A stretch of DNA of 64,000 nt from JAWLBY01 sp041687455 (GTDB lineage: Bacteria > Pseudomonadota > Gammaproteobacteria > Xanthomonadales > Xanthomonadaceae): positions 1 to 64,000 of the forward strand of contig JAWLBY010000014.1 in NCBI GenBank assembly GCA_041687455.1, read 5' to 3'. Under the pieces are notes generated by a model, which saw only the letters and a list, made by a program, of their open reading frames with translations, made no database searches and was not told the DNA's origin. Numbering within the stretch: position 1 is the first letter of the stretch; every line of letters starts with the position of its first letter. Shown one piece after another: positions 7,996 to 17,384 of this stretch. The position numbers and the translations under genes are program-made.

Positions 7996-10311
7996 TCAGA
8001 ACGGCAGCTTGAGGGCCGGGTCGACCGCCAGCAACTGCTCGCGGAACGCCTGCTGGATCCGCTCCAGCACCTGCTGGCTGTCGGCATCGAAGCGCAGCAC
8101 CAGCACCGGGGTGGTGTTCGAGCAGCGCACCAGCCCCCAGCCATCCGGCCAGTCGGCGCGGACGCCGTCGATCGTCGCGATCTTGGCGCCATCGAAGCGC
8201 GCCTGCGCGCGGAAGCGCTCGATGAAGGCGTAGTGTTCGCCCTCCTGCATCTGCACCTTCAGCTCCGGCGTCGACACGCCCTTCGGCAACTCGGCCAGGA
8301 TCTCCTCCGGCTCGCGCTCGTCGGCGGCGAGGATCTCCAGCAGGCGGGCCGCCGAGTACAGGCCGTCATCAAATCCGTACCAGCGCTCCTTGAAGAAGAA
8401 GTGGCCGCTCATCTCGCCGGCCAGCTCGGCGTCGGTCTCCTTCATCTTCGCCTTGATCAGCGAATGCCCGGTCTTCCACATGATCGGGCTGCCGCCGTGG
8501 CGCAGGATCTGTCCGGCCAGGTGGCCGGTGCACTTGACGTCGTAGATCACCGTCGCGCCGGGATTGCGCGACAGCACGTCCTGTGCGAACAGCATCAGCA
8601 GGCGATCCGGATAGATGATCTCGCCGCTGCGGGTCACGACACCGAGGCGGTCGCCGTCGCCATCGAAGGCAAGGCCGAGTTCGGCATTGGTGCGCTGCAC
8701 CGCGGTGATCAGATCCTGCAGGTTGTGCGGTTCGCTCGGGTCCGGATGGTGGTTCGGGAAATTGCCGTCGACATCGCAGTACAGCGCTTCGGCCTCGCAG
8801 CCGATCGCGTCGAGCAGGTCCGGTGCCAGCGCCCCGGCGACGCCGTTGCCGCAGTCGATCACGACCCGCATCCTCCGCTCGAGCTGGATGTCGGACGCGA
8901 CCCGGGAGATGTAGTCGCCGGCGAGATTCATCTGCTGCAGGCCGCCCTTGCCGTCGGCGACCAGCCGGTTCTCGGCGATCCGGCCATACAGGTCGGTGAT
9001 CGCATCACCCGACAGCGTGTCGCCGCCGACCATGATCTTGAAGCCGTTGTAGTCGGGCGGATTGTGGCTGCCGGTCACGGCGATGCCGGAACCGGTGTTG
9101 AGGTGGTGGGTCGCGAAATAGACCAGCGGAGTCGGCGCCAGACCGATGTCGATGACGTCGCAGCCGGCCTTGCGCAGGCCGTCGATCAGGGCCGCCGACA
9201 ATGCCGGGCCGGACAGGCGTCCATCACGACCGACGACGATCTCGCGCAGGCCGCGCTCGCGCATCAGCGAGCCGACCGCCTGGCCGATCAGCCGCGCGAC
9301 GCCTTCGTCGAGCGTCTTGCCGAGCACGCCGCGGATGTCATAGGCGCGGAAGATGCTGCGATCGACCGGCACACCGCCGCGTTTTTCGGCTGCGGCCGCC
9401 GGTGCCGGTGCGTCCGGCCGCGCGACCGCGGCCGGCGCCGGCGCGGCGGCCGGCTGCAGGGCCACCGCCTGGGCCAGCGTCACTTCGCCTTCCTCGTCGA
9501 CCGCCTGACCGCCGATGCGACGGCTCGCAACCACCAGGCCGGCCGCGGCGAGCAGCAGCACGCCGGCGCCAATGTAGAACGCCAGCGGCGGCAGGCTGTC
9601 GCCGGCCTGCGCGGCCGGCGTCGCGGTGGCCAGCACCAGCTTCGCGTCGGCCAGCGGTTGCGCGATCGCCAGCGGCCGCAGCGCCTCGTTGCCGTGCCGG
9701 GCCAGCACCAACTGGCCGACCCGCAGCTCGATGTAGCCGGCGCCGACCGGCGCGTCGGCAAGCGGCGCGGTCAGCGTGTCGCGCGGCAGTTCGCCGTAGG
9801 CGACCGCCACCACTTGGTCGCCGTCGCGGACCGCGGCAGCCACGCCGAGCCGGGCCTGCTCACCACGCCCGACCACGCCGAGGACCGGCTGCGGCTCGTT
9901 CACGGCAGCAGCGATCAGCGCCGCCCGGCCGTAACCGACCTGGGCCAGATCGGTCGCAAACAGGTCGTCGAGCGAGCCGGCATAGGCGCCCGAATCGACC
10001 AGCGTCGGCCATGCCTCGCGCAGTCGCAGGGCCGCCTCGGCGTAGGCGCCGGCGGCAAGGTCCGCGTGCAGGTAGCGGTCCTCGACCAGGCTGCCGAAGC
10101 GGGACCGGATGTCGGCCAGCCGGGTCGTCAGTTCGGACTGCACGCGATCGCGGGTCGCGCCGACCTGGGCGCTGTCTGCGGCACCCTGGCTGTCGTGCCA
10201 GCCCTGGTAGGCCAGCACGACCGCCAGCAGCAGCGCGATCGCCGCCGCGCCGAGCAGCAGCGGGCGCAGGAACGGCGTCAGGCGGGAGGTCAGGGCATTC
10301 GACTCGGACAT
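7996..10311 (-). CDS. algC: phosphomannomutase/phosphoglucomutase with membrane-anchored N-terminal half
   Basis: Interconverts hexose 6- and 1-phosphates to supply sugar nucleotides for LPS and exopolysaccharide. The C-terminal 450 residues are a full phosphohexomutase: the active serine is S415 in TGSHNP, the metal loop is DGDGDR, and the sugar-binding GEMSGH motif is present. The first 310 residues form a separate module with two membrane segments, at about 18-38 and 245-265, enclosing a periplasmic-looking domain. Long AlgC-type proteins with such an extension exist in pseudomonads and xanthomonads. ATG 10311 is chosen; 41 more in-frame codons upstream look non-coding. Confidence 0.93.
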   Translation of the reverse strand: MSESNALTSRLTPFLRPLLLGAAAIALLLAVVLAYQGWHDSQGAADSAQVGATRDRVQSELTTRLADIRSRFGSLVEDRYLHADLAAGAYAEAALRLREAWPTLVDSGAYAGSLDDLFATDLAQVGYGRAALIAAAVNEPQPVLGVVGRGEQARLGVAAAVRDGDQVVAVAYGELPRDTLTAPLADAPVGAGYIELRVGQLVLARHGNEALRPLAIAQPLADAKLVLATATPAAQAGDSLPPLAFYIGAGVLLLAAAGLVVASRRIGGQAVDEEGEVTLAQAVALQPAAAPAPAAVARPDAPAPAAAAEKRGGVPVDRSIFRAYDIRGVLGKTLDEGVARLIGQAVGSLMRERGLREIVVGRDGRLSGPALSAALIDGLRKAGCDVIDIGLAPTPLVYFATHHLNTGSGIAVTGSHNPPDYNGFKIMVGGDTLSGDAITDLYGRIAENRLVADGKGGLQQMNLAGDYISRVASDIQLERRMRVVIDCGNGVAGALAPDLLDAIGCEAEALYCDVDGNFPNHHPDPSEPHNLQDLITAVQRTNAELGLAFDGDGDRLGVVTRSGEIIYPDRLLMLFAQDVLSRNPGATVIYDVKCTGHLAGQILRHGGSPIMWKTGHSLIKAKMKETDAELAGEMSGHFFFKERWYGFDDGLYSAARLLEILAADEREPEEILAELPKGVSTPELKVQMQEGEHYAFIERFRAQARFDGAKIATIDGVRADWPDGWGLVRCSNTTPVLVLRFDADSQQVLERIQQAFREQLLAVDPALKLPF

Positions 10312-10390
10312 GCGTTCGCACTCTCGATCATGGTCGGGCCGACATCCGCGACATCGGCGAAAACGAAACGGTGGTGGCGCGGCGCGTGCC

Positions 10391-10849
10391 TCAGCGGGTG
10401 CCGGTATGGCCGAACCCGCCAGCGCCGCGCGCACTGGCCTCGAAGGCCTCGACCCGCCGCAGGCGGGCCCGCACGACCGGCAACAACACCAGTTGTGCGA
10501 TGCGATCCCCCGCCGCGATGGTATAGGGCACGCTGCTGCGGTTCCACACGCTGATCATCAGTGGCCCCTGATAGTCGGCATCGATCAGCCCGACCAGATT
10601 GCCGAGCACCAGGCCATGCTTATGGCCGAGCCCGGAGCGCGGCAGGATCACCGCGCACAGCGCCGGGTCGCCGATGTGGATCGCCATGCCGCTCGGCAGC
10701 AGCTCGCTGGCGCCCGGCGCCAGCTCTCGCTCGCCGTCGATCATCGCGCGCAGGTCGATGCCGGCCGAGCCGGCGGTCGCGTAGTCCGGCAGCGGGAAGT
10801 CGCGGCCAAGACGTTCATCGAGGATCCGAAATTCGATCTCGCGGTTCAT
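10391..10849 (-). CDS. dut: dUTP diphosphatase
   Basis: Trimeric dUTPase that hydrolyses dUTP to dUMP, keeping uracil out of DNA. All five family motifs are visible in 152 residues: AGSAGIDL, PRSGLG, GLIDADYQG with the catalytic Asp, GDRIAQLVL, and the C-terminal P-loop-like GAGGFGHTG. The start overlaps the coaBC stop by four bases (ATGA), the common gammaproteobacterial coaBC-dut arrangement, with algC next in the same direction. Confidence 0.98.
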   Translation of the reverse strand: MNREIEFRILDERLGRDFPLPDYATAGSAGIDLRAMIDGERELAPGASELLPSGMAIHIGDPALCAVILPRSGLGHKHGLVLGNLVGLIDADYQGPLMISVWNRSSVPYTIAAGDRIAQLVLLPVVRARLRRVEAFEASARGAGGFGHTGTR

Positions 10850-12033
10850 CGCGGCACCCGTGCGGCGATCACCTGCACCAGCCGTTCGGCGACCCGCTGC
10901 TTGTCGTCCAATCCGATCTCCTCGCCGCCGCCGGGCCAGAACACCGACAGTGCGTTGTGGTCACTCTCGAAGCCGCGGTCGTCGAGCCCGACCCGGTTCG
11001 CCGCGATCATGTCGAGCCGCTTGCGCTCGAGCTTTTCGCGGGCGTGCGCTTCGAGCTGGTCGGTCTCGGCGGCGAACCCGACCACGAACGGCCGCGGCTG
11101 GCTGGCGGCGACCTCGGCCAGGATGTCCGGGTTCGCGACCAGCGCCAGCGACCAGCCGTCGCCGCTCTTCTTGTGCTTGCCGGCAAGCCGCTCCGCGGGC
11201 CGGTAGTCAGCCACTGCAGCGGCGCCGATGAAGATGTCGTGCGCGGACACTTCGCGCTGCACCGCCGCACGCATCTGCTCGGCGCTGCGGACGTCGATCC
11301 GCCGCACGCCGGCCGGGGTCGGCAGGTGCACCGGCCCGGCAATCAGCGTGACCTCGGCACCGGCCGCCCGCGCCGCCGCCGCGACCGCAAAGCCCATCCG
11401 GCCGGAGCTGCGATTGCCGACGAAGCGCACCGGATCGATGTCCTCGAAGGTCGGCCCGGCCGTCAGCAGCACGCGATGGCCAGCCAATGCGCCGGCCGGC
11501 CGTCGCTCGAACAGCGCGTCGACGATCGCGGCCGGCTCCAGCATCCGGCCCGGACCGACCTCGCCGCAGGCCTGCTCGCCCTCGGCCGGCCCGAGCAGGT
11601 CGACGCCGCGCTCGCGCAGCCGCGCCACGTTGGCCCGGGTCGCCGGATGCACCCACATCAGCCGGTTCATTGCCGGCGCCAGCGTCAGCGGCGCGTCGCT
11701 GGCCAGACACAGCGTGGTCAACAGGTCGTCGGCGTGGCCGTGGGCGAGCCGCGCGAGCAGATCGGCCGAGGTCGGCGCAATGACGATGCGCTGCGCCCAG
11801 CGCGCCAGTTCGATATGGCCCATCGCCGCCTCGGCGGCGTCATCCCACAGCGTCGTGCGGACCGGACGGCCCGACAGCGCCTGCAGCGTCAGCGGCGTGA
11901 TGAACCGCGCGGCACCGTCGGTCATCACGACCTGCACCTCGCAGCCGCGGCCACGCAGCAGGCGCACCAACTCGGCGGCCTTGTAGGCGGCGATGCCGCC
12001 GCTGACACCGAGCAGGATCCGTATCGCGTCCAT
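10846..12033 (-). CDS. coaBC: bifunctional phosphopantothenoylcysteine decarboxylase / synthetase
   Basis: Catalyses two steps of coenzyme A synthesis. The N-terminal flavoprotein half (CoaC) shows SGGIAAYK, the PAMNRLMW substrate motif and the ACGEVGPGRM active-cysteine loop. The C-terminal half (CoaB) shows GPTFEDIDPVRF and NRSSGRMG. The length of 395 residues is near the family norm. ATG 12033 and ATG 12039 are both possible. Divergent from radC across about 100 bases. Confidence 0.97.
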   Translation of the reverse strand: MDAIRILLGVSGGIAAYKAAELVRLLRGRGCEVQVVMTDGAARFITPLTLQALSGRPVRTTLWDDAAEAAMGHIELARWAQRIVIAPTSADLLARLAHGHADDLLTTLCLASDAPLTLAPAMNRLMWVHPATRANVARLRERGVDLLGPAEGEQACGEVGPGRMLEPAAIVDALFERRPAGALAGHRVLLTAGPTFEDIDPVRFVGNRSSGRMGFAVAAAARAAGAEVTLIAGPVHLPTPAGVRRIDVRSAEQMRAAVQREVSAHDIFIGAAAVADYRPAERLAGKHKKSGDGWSLALVANPDILAEVAASQPRPFVVGFAAETDQLEAHAREKLERKRLDMIAANRVGLDDRGFESDHNALSVFWPGGGEEIGLDDKQRVAERLVQVIAARVPR

Positions 12034-12136
12034 GCCCATGCGAAGAAAACTCCTACACCGGACGGCGCCGGCATCTTACCCGAACCGCCGGCAGCGCCCG
12101 ACGGCCGCGCCGCCGTGGCAGCGCGACACTGGCGCC

Positions 12137-12811
12137 ATGAGCATTCGAGACTGGCCGGCCGACGAACGGCCGCGCGAAAAACTGCTGGACCGCGGCGCCG
12201 CCGCGCTGTCCGACGCCGAGCTGCTGGCAGTGTTCCTCGGTTCCGGTGCGCGCGGGCAGGACGCGGTCGGGCGCGGCCGGGCGCTGCTGCAGCGGCACGG
12301 TTCGTTGCGCGGGCTGCTGTCGTTGCCGGCGAAGCGGCTGGCGACCACGCCCGGGCTCGGCCCGGCCAGCGCCTGCCGGCTGCTCGCCGCGCTCGAGCTC
12401 GGCGCGCGTCATTTCGGCGAAGACCTGAGCCGCCACGGCGCAATCACCGACCCCGGCAGCGCTGCCGCACTGTTCCGCGCCCGGCTGCGCGACCGTCGGC
12501 ACGAGGTGTTCGCCTGCGCGTTCCTCGACTCGCGACATCGGCTGATCGCGTTCGAGGAACTGTTCAATGGCACGATCGACGGCGCCGAAGTGCATCCGCG
12601 CGAAGTCGTCCGCCGTTGCCTCGACCACAACGCAGCCGCCGTGCTGTTCGGCCACAACCATCCGAGCGGAGTGGCCGAACCGAGCCAGGCCGACCGCGCG
12701 ATCACGCAGCGGTTGCGCGAGGCACTGGCGCTGGTCGATGTCCGGGTGCTCGATCATTTCGTGATCGGCGACGGCACGCCGGTCTCGCTGGCCGCACGCG
12801 GCTGGATCTAG
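12137..12811 (+). CDS. radC: RadC family JAB1/MPN domain protein
   Basis: Of unsettled cellular role despite the historic DNA-repair name. An N-terminal helix-hairpin-helix-like region precedes a JAMM metalloprotease-type domain with FEELFNGT and HNHPSG followed by S/D (HNHPSGVAEPSQAD), the metal ligands of the family. Its 224 residues match E. coli RadC. ATG 12137 starts the typical M-S-I-R-D-W-P. It is divergent from coaBC, as in many gammaproteobacteria. Confidence 0.95.
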   Translation: MSIRDWPADERPREKLLDRGAAALSDAELLAVFLGSGARGQDAVGRGRALLQRHGSLRGLLSLPAKRLATTPGLGPASACRLLAALELGARHFGEDLSRHGAITDPGSAAALFRARLRDRRHEVFACAFLDSRHRLIAFEELFNGTIDGAEVHPREVVRRCLDHNAAAVLFGHNHPSGVAEPSQADRAITQRLREALALVDVRVLDHFVIGDGTPVSLAARGWI

Positions 12812-12930
12812 GCCACGCCGCGCGGCCGCCTGCGGCGCTGGCCGGTCGCATCGGGGCTGGTCGAACGGCACTTCGGCCGCCGTATACTCGCTGCATCCGG
12901 CCGCACGGAAGGCCGCCAGGAGCGCCGCGG

Positions 12931-13986
12931 TTGATTCTGGGCCTGAGCAAACCGTTTCCGGCCGATGCCATCGAAACCGAGCTGCCCGACGGCGCGGCCG
13001 GTCGTGCGCTGGTCGAGCGCCGCCGCCCCGACGTGCTGGCGCTGCTGTGCCGGCGCCGACAGCAGATGCTGTCCTGCTTCGGTCCGGCGCTGGCGCCGCT
13101 GCTCGAACGCTGCGAACAGGCGTTGCTGCTGAGCCTGGCGCGGCTTGGCATGCGCCACGGCAGTTGGGGCGACGATTTCCACCAGTACCACAACGAGAAC
13201 CACGCGCTCGAAATCCTCGACGGCCGGATCGGCCGGCTGATCGGCCATTGCGGCCTCGACGGCATGCCGGCCGAGGACTGGCTCGCGCTGGAACTGTTCG
13301 CGACCTGCCACGACCTGCGGCAACGCGAGCCGGTCGACCACGCGCATCCGGTCGGCAACAACGAGGCGGCCAGCATGGCCGAGACCGATCGGATCCTGCG
13401 CCGCTGCGGTTTCGATCCCGGCCGCGACCGCCGGCTGTTCATCGCGCTCGAACTGATGATCGCCGGCTCGACCTTCGATGCCCGTCCGGCGCCGCCGGTG
13501 CTCTGCTACAACTCGGCCGAGCTGGTCTCGTCGGGTGGCGCGCTGGCGCCGAACCTCGGCCAACTGCTCGACGCCTGCCGTCCGGACTGGCGCGACGACA
13601 ACGACATCATCCACGGCGTCGAGCTGGCGCTGATTGCCTCCGACCTCGACACCGCCAACGTCGGCGAACCGTTCCCGTGGCTGGCCGAAAGCGCCAGCCG
13701 GCTGTGCCAGGAACGCGAGATGCGCTCCGGCCGCGCACTCGACGGCGAGGCTTCGGCGGCGCCGTGCGTTGGCTTCCTCAGCGACGGCCAGGAACGCTAC
13801 TTCTTCGAGCTGCACCGGTTCTGCTCGGCGCTCGGCAGCGCGACCTTCGCGCCGTGCAAGCAGGCCAATGCCGAGCGCGTGCGGCGGGTCGCCGACGCGG
13901 TCCGGCAGCGCTACCGGGAGCCGACGCCGGCGCCGGATGGCCAGACCGTGGTCGCCGAATTCGCCCGGCTGGTGCTGGCCGAATAG
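12931..13986 (+). CDS. HD-domain-like putative phosphohydrolase
   Basis: A 351-residue cytoplasmic protein with no assigned function. The pattern H87-x3-H91 (YHNENHALEIL), H127-D128 (ATCHD), H139 and a downstream Asp resembles the metal site of HD/PDEase-type phosphohydrolases. I start at TTG 12931 because AGGAG lies eight bases upstream and the frame upstream looks non-coding. A TATACT -10-like box at 12883-12888 with only a poor -35 could drive it. It is convergent with the pigment operon, 23 bases from its last gene. No motif names a substrate. Confidence 0.75.
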   Translation: MILGLSKPFPADAIETELPDGAAGRALVERRRPDVLALLCRRRQQMLSCFGPALAPLLERCEQALLLSLARLGMRHGSWGDDFHQYHNENHALEILDGRIGRLIGHCGLDGMPAEDWLALELFATCHDLRQREPVDHAHPVGNNEAASMAETDRILRRCGFDPGRDRRLFIALELMIAGSTFDARPAPPVLCYNSAELVSSGGALAPNLGQLLDACRPDWRDDNDIIHGVELALIASDLDTANVGEPFPWLAESASRLCQEREMRSGRALDGEASAAPCVGFLSDGQERYFFELHRFCSALGSATFAPCKQANAERVRRVADAVRQRYREPTPAPDGQTVVAEFARLVLAE

Positions 13987-14009
13987 CCCGACCGCGGCGC
14001 CGGGCGCGT

Positions 14010-14438
14010 TCAGCGCCGCAGCATCACCGCGGCCCGGCCGCTGGCCAGAGGTTCGCCGGCATGCGCGATCGAAAAGCCGTACTGCCAGCTCTGCTCGCCG
14101 CCGAGCAGGCGCTCGGCAATGACCTCGAGCTCGCCGGCCAGCCCGTCGAGCGTCGGCCGCAGCAACTGCACACCGCGCAACGACACCAGCAGGCCGGGCG
14201 CGGCACGACCGCCATCGGCGCGTGCCAGCAGGCCGCCATGGACCGCCATCGCCTGCGCGCCGTATTCGCACAGATGGACGCTGCGCAGCCGCCCGGCGTG
14301 TCGCAACGGATGCGCGGTCGGGCGGTGGCTGCCGCTCGCGCAGACGATCCGCTGCGGGTCCCATTCGAGCACCCGGTCGAGCAGGCACATCGTGCCCTGA
14401 TGCGGGATCAGGCCCAGGATCTCGTCACGCCCGATCAT
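14010..14438 (-). CDS. ApeP-like 3-hydroxyacyl-ACP dehydratase
   Basis: Hot-dog fold dehydratase expected to remove water from 3-hydroxyacyl-ACP during aryl-polyene chain growth. Visible are the N-terminal IPHQGTMCLLD stretch and the CEYGAQAMAVHGG helix typical of ApeP/FabZ-like dehydratases of pigment clusters. It is 142 residues from ATG 14438, with GGAGA five bases upstream; a GTG one codon earlier is possible. Last gene of the pigment operon, overlapping the MMPL gene by about 14 bases. Confidence 0.85.
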   Translation of the reverse strand: MIGRDEILGLIPHQGTMCLLDRVLEWDPQRIVCASGSHRPTAHPLRHAGRLRSVHLCEYGAQAMAVHGGLLARADGGRAAPGLLVSLRGVQLLRPTLDGLAGELEVIAERLLGGEQSWQYGFSIAHAGEPLASGRAAVMLRR

Positions 14439-16761
14439 CACGCTCTCCCCGGTTGGCCAGCATCGCCGCCAGCAGGAACTGCAGCACTGCGCCGACCGCG
14501 ACGGTCAGGCCGATCGCGCGCAGTACCGGTATGTCGGAACTGCCGAGCAGGCCGAACACCAGCACCGTCGAGCCGGCACAGACCAGGATCGAGTGCAGCG
14601 CACGGCGCTGCGCGGCCTGGTCGCGGCCGGCGTGCTCGAAGAACAGCGCGTAGTCGAGTCCGAGGCCGGCGGCCAGCACCAGCGAGACCAGATGGAACAG
14701 CGTGAAGCCGCCATCGAGCGCATGCAGCAGTGCCGCCGTCAGCAGCGTCGCCAGCAGCATCGGCACGACCACCCGGCCGAGCCGCGACCACGAGCCCAGC
14801 GACAGCCGCAGCGCCAGCAGCAGCAGCAGCGTCGCCAGTGCCAGCGCGCCCAGCAGCCGCTGCCGGTAGCTCGACGACAACGATTCCGACGCCGCCTTCA
14901 GGTCGAGCAGGTGCCAGTGCCGGTCGCTGTCTGCCATCGCCTCCAGCGCAGCGCGATCGCGCAGCCCGATCAGGCTGACCAGCCCGATCCGGCGGCCGTC
15001 GGCGGTCTCCCGCAACAGGCCTTGCAGCCGGCTCGACAGCGGCGTGTCGGCCAGGCCATCCGGCGCCAACGGCGGCAGCGTGCGGGCTGCGGCGAGATCG
15101 GCAATGAACGGTTCGAACAGCCCGTGCCGGAACGGCAGACCGGCCGTCGCTTCGATGAGCAGTTGGCGCGCGCGGGCCGGATCGGGCAGCCGCGCCTGCC
15201 GCGAGCGCTGGGTCTGCAGGCTCGGCAGGTAGGTTGACGGCAGCTCGTAGCCGGCCAGCGCACCGGCCTCGACCAGCGCCTGCAGCGCCGGTTCGAGCCG
15301 TTCGCTGGCCTGCAGGACCTGTTCGAGTTCGCCGGCCTCGATCACCAGCAGGTGCCGCACGTCGGCGGCACCGAGCGCGGCGCGCAGCTCGCCTTCGCGC
15401 CGCAGCAGTTCCGGCGGCACCGGCGTCAGGCTGCCGAGATCGTCGTTCCAGAGCGGCTGCGACGAGCCAACCAGCCCGGCGACGGCGAGCAGTGCCGCCG
15501 GCAGCAGCGCCGGCCAGCCGCGCGGCCAACGCGCGAACACGGCACCGAGCCGGCGCACCCAGCGCCGTTCGGCGACATCGGCGACCGGCGGCGACAGCAG
15601 TGCCGGCAACAGCCAGCGGGTGGTGGCGGCCGCGGTCAGCAAACCAACGATCGCGAAGCTCGCGAGCTGCAGCAGGCCGTCGATGCCGACCACGACGAAA
15701 CTGAGGTAGGCGACGCAGGTCGAGACGACACCGGTCGCCAGCGTCGGCCCGATCGCCCGCACCACCGGCCACGCAGCGCCGGCATCGTCGGCCTCGCGCC
15801 GCGGCCGCAGATGGCTCAGCAGATGGACCGGATAGTCCTGCGCGAGGCCGAGCAGCGTGAAGCCGAACGCCAGCGTGATGCCGTGCACCTGCGGGAACAG
15901 CAGCGCGACGGTCGCCAGTGCCACCAGCGCGCCGCTTGCGACCGGCAACGCGGCCAGCAACGGCGCGCGCAGGCTGCGGTAGGCCAGCGCCAGCAGCAGC
16001 ACGATGCCGAGCGAGGCGAGCAGGCCGAGCTGCGTGGCCTGCGCGCGAGTCTGCCGCTGCAGCAGCACCGCGAACGCGCCCGGGCCGCTGACCTCGAGCC
16101 GCAGCGCCGGATCGGCGAGGCCGGCGAGCGCGGCGTCGATGGCGTCGATCGCGGCCTGCTGCGCCTGCGGGTCGAAGCCGCCGTCGGCGGTCTGCAGCAA
16201 CAGCAGCGCCTCGCGCCGGTCCGGCCCGACCCAGACGCCGTCGACGCGATCCGGTTCGACCGGCGGCCGCCAGCGCTCGGCGAGCTGCAGCAACTCGAGG
16301 GTCGGGTCGCGCGGAATCCAGGGCTCGACCAGCGCCGCGGCCGGCGAACCGAGATCCTGCAGCCGCGCCTGCAGTTCGTCGCGCAGCAACGCGGCATCGA
16401 ATGGCTGCCGATCGAGCGTCGGCGACAACAGGTAGCGGTACGGCAGCAACGCCTGGTCGATCGCCTCGGCGCGGTCGTCGCCGTTGGCGACCAGCTCGAA
16501 CTCCGGCCGCTCGGCGAGCGCGTCGCGCAGCTCGATCGAGGCTTCCGCGAGCCGCTCGGCAGGCGCACCGGACAGCGCGATCAGCAGCGTCCGCGCCGCC
16601 GGCCCGCGACCGACCAGGTCGAGCAGCAGCCGCTGCTGGTCGGTCTGCGCGGCGGGCAGGAACATCCGGAGGTCACCGCTGACCTGCAGCCGGCCGATCG
16701 CCAGCGCTGCGACCAGCAGCAGCGCGCCGACCCAGCCGGCGACCAGCAGCGCGCGCCGCAT
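14425..16761 (-). CDS. MMPL/RND-superfamily exporter of the pigment locus
   Basis: Inner-membrane exporter of 778 residues, of the type encoded in aryl-polyene and xanthomonadin clusters, presumed to move the lipid-linked pigment toward the outer membrane. It has two repeats, each with one membrane helix, a large periplasmic loop, and a bundle of five helices; the bundles lie at about residues 240-380 and 640-775. GFTLLGLAQDYPVHLLS and GLGLDYALFFEH are the paired RND-type helix 4 motifs with Asp. The start ATG overlaps the LolA-like stop by one base. Confidence 0.9.
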   Translation of the reverse strand: MRRALLVAGWVGALLLVAALAIGRLQVSGDLRMFLPAAQTDQQRLLLDLVGRGPAARTLLIALSGAPAERLAEASIELRDALAERPEFELVANGDDRAEAIDQALLPYRYLLSPTLDRQPFDAALLRDELQARLQDLGSPAAALVEPWIPRDPTLELLQLAERWRPPVEPDRVDGVWVGPDRREALLLLQTADGGFDPQAQQAAIDAIDAALAGLADPALRLEVSGPGAFAVLLQRQTRAQATQLGLLASLGIVLLLALAYRSLRAPLLAALPVASGALVALATVALLFPQVHGITLAFGFTLLGLAQDYPVHLLSHLRPRREADDAGAAWPVVRAIGPTLATGVVSTCVAYLSFVVVGIDGLLQLASFAIVGLLTAAATTRWLLPALLSPPVADVAERRWVRRLGAVFARWPRGWPALLPAALLAVAGLVGSSQPLWNDDLGSLTPVPPELLRREGELRAALGAADVRHLLVIEAGELEQVLQASERLEPALQALVEAGALAGYELPSTYLPSLQTQRSRQARLPDPARARQLLIEATAGLPFRHGLFEPFIADLAAARTLPPLAPDGLADTPLSSRLQGLLRETADGRRIGLVSLIGLRDRAALEAMADSDRHWHLLDLKAASESLSSSYRQRLLGALALATLLLLLALRLSLGSWSRLGRVVVPMLLATLLTAALLHALDGGFTLFHLVSLVLAAGLGLDYALFFEHAGRDQAAQRRALHSILVCAGSTVLVFGLLGSSDIPVLRAIGLTVAVGAVLQFLLAAMLANRGERDDRA

Positions 16762-17384
16762 CAGTGCCCGCTACCGCACAGGTCGAAGTCGGGATCGGCC
16801 GCCTCGGCGGCGCTTCCGACCAGCATCAGGCTGTCGCCGCCGCGGCCGCCCGCCGTCGCGATGCATTGCAGTTGGTCGTCGCGGCCGTGCAATTCGATCT
16901 GGCCGAGCTGCTGCTGCAGCGCCGCCGAACGCGGCAGCAGCGTGATCGTCCAGCGCCCGTCGCGCTCGTTCAGCGCGGCCTCGTAGTGGCGCTCCAGTGC
17001 CGCGCGGTCGCCGTCGAGCATGGCCTGGAAGCTGGCCAGCAGCGCGGCCAGCTCCGGCGCCCGCTGCAACGCGAAGCTGCGCACCCGGCGGCCGTCGCGC
17101 TCGACCGTGACCCGCTCGCGGCGGATCGTGGTCCGCTCCGGCCGCGGACTGTCGACCTGCCGGACCAGCGTGCCCGACTCCGGCCGCAGCAGCCGGCCGC
17201 GCGACAGCAGCGGCGCATCGAGCAACGCCGATTCGCGCCGTTCGACGAAGCCGGTCTCGGTCGGCGTCGGCCGCGCCAGCCGCTCGATCAGCGCATCGAG
17301 CTCAGTCGCCGGCGCCGCCGGGCTGGCGAGGCTCAACATCAGCAGCAGCGCGCGGCGCAGCGGGTGTGGTTTGCCAGAAGTCAT
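16761..17384 (-). CDS. LolA-like outer-membrane lipoprotein carrier
   Basis: Periplasmic protein of 207 residues with a signal peptide (residues 1 to about 26) and a LolA/YyaL-type beta-barrel fold inferred from the family pattern in pigment clusters: G-x-L-x-R-P-x-x-G-x-L near residue 65 and a C-terminal beta-rich half. It likely ferries the hydrophobic pigment or its carrier across the periplasm together with the MMPL protein. Its start lies 83 bases inside the upstream acyltransferase gene, an unusually long overlap; ATG 17339 would shorten it but truncates the signal peptide. Confidence 0.78.
   Translation of the reverse strand: MTSGKPHPLRRALLLMLSLASPAAPATELDALIERLARPTPTETGFVERRESALLDAPLLSRGRLLRPESGTLVRQVDSPRPERTTIRRERVTVERDGRRVRSFALQRAPELAALLASFQAMLDGDRAALERHYEAALNERDGRWTITLLPRSAALQQQLGQIELHGRDDQLQCIATAGGRGGDSLMLVGSAAEAADPDFDLCGSGH

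Noticed and set aside
10561..13986. A single 1141-codon plus-strand frame
   Set aside because: Only the part from 12931 is coding (HD-like protein). The rest is antisense to dut and coaBC and out of frame with radC, whose real frame is established by the JAMM motif.
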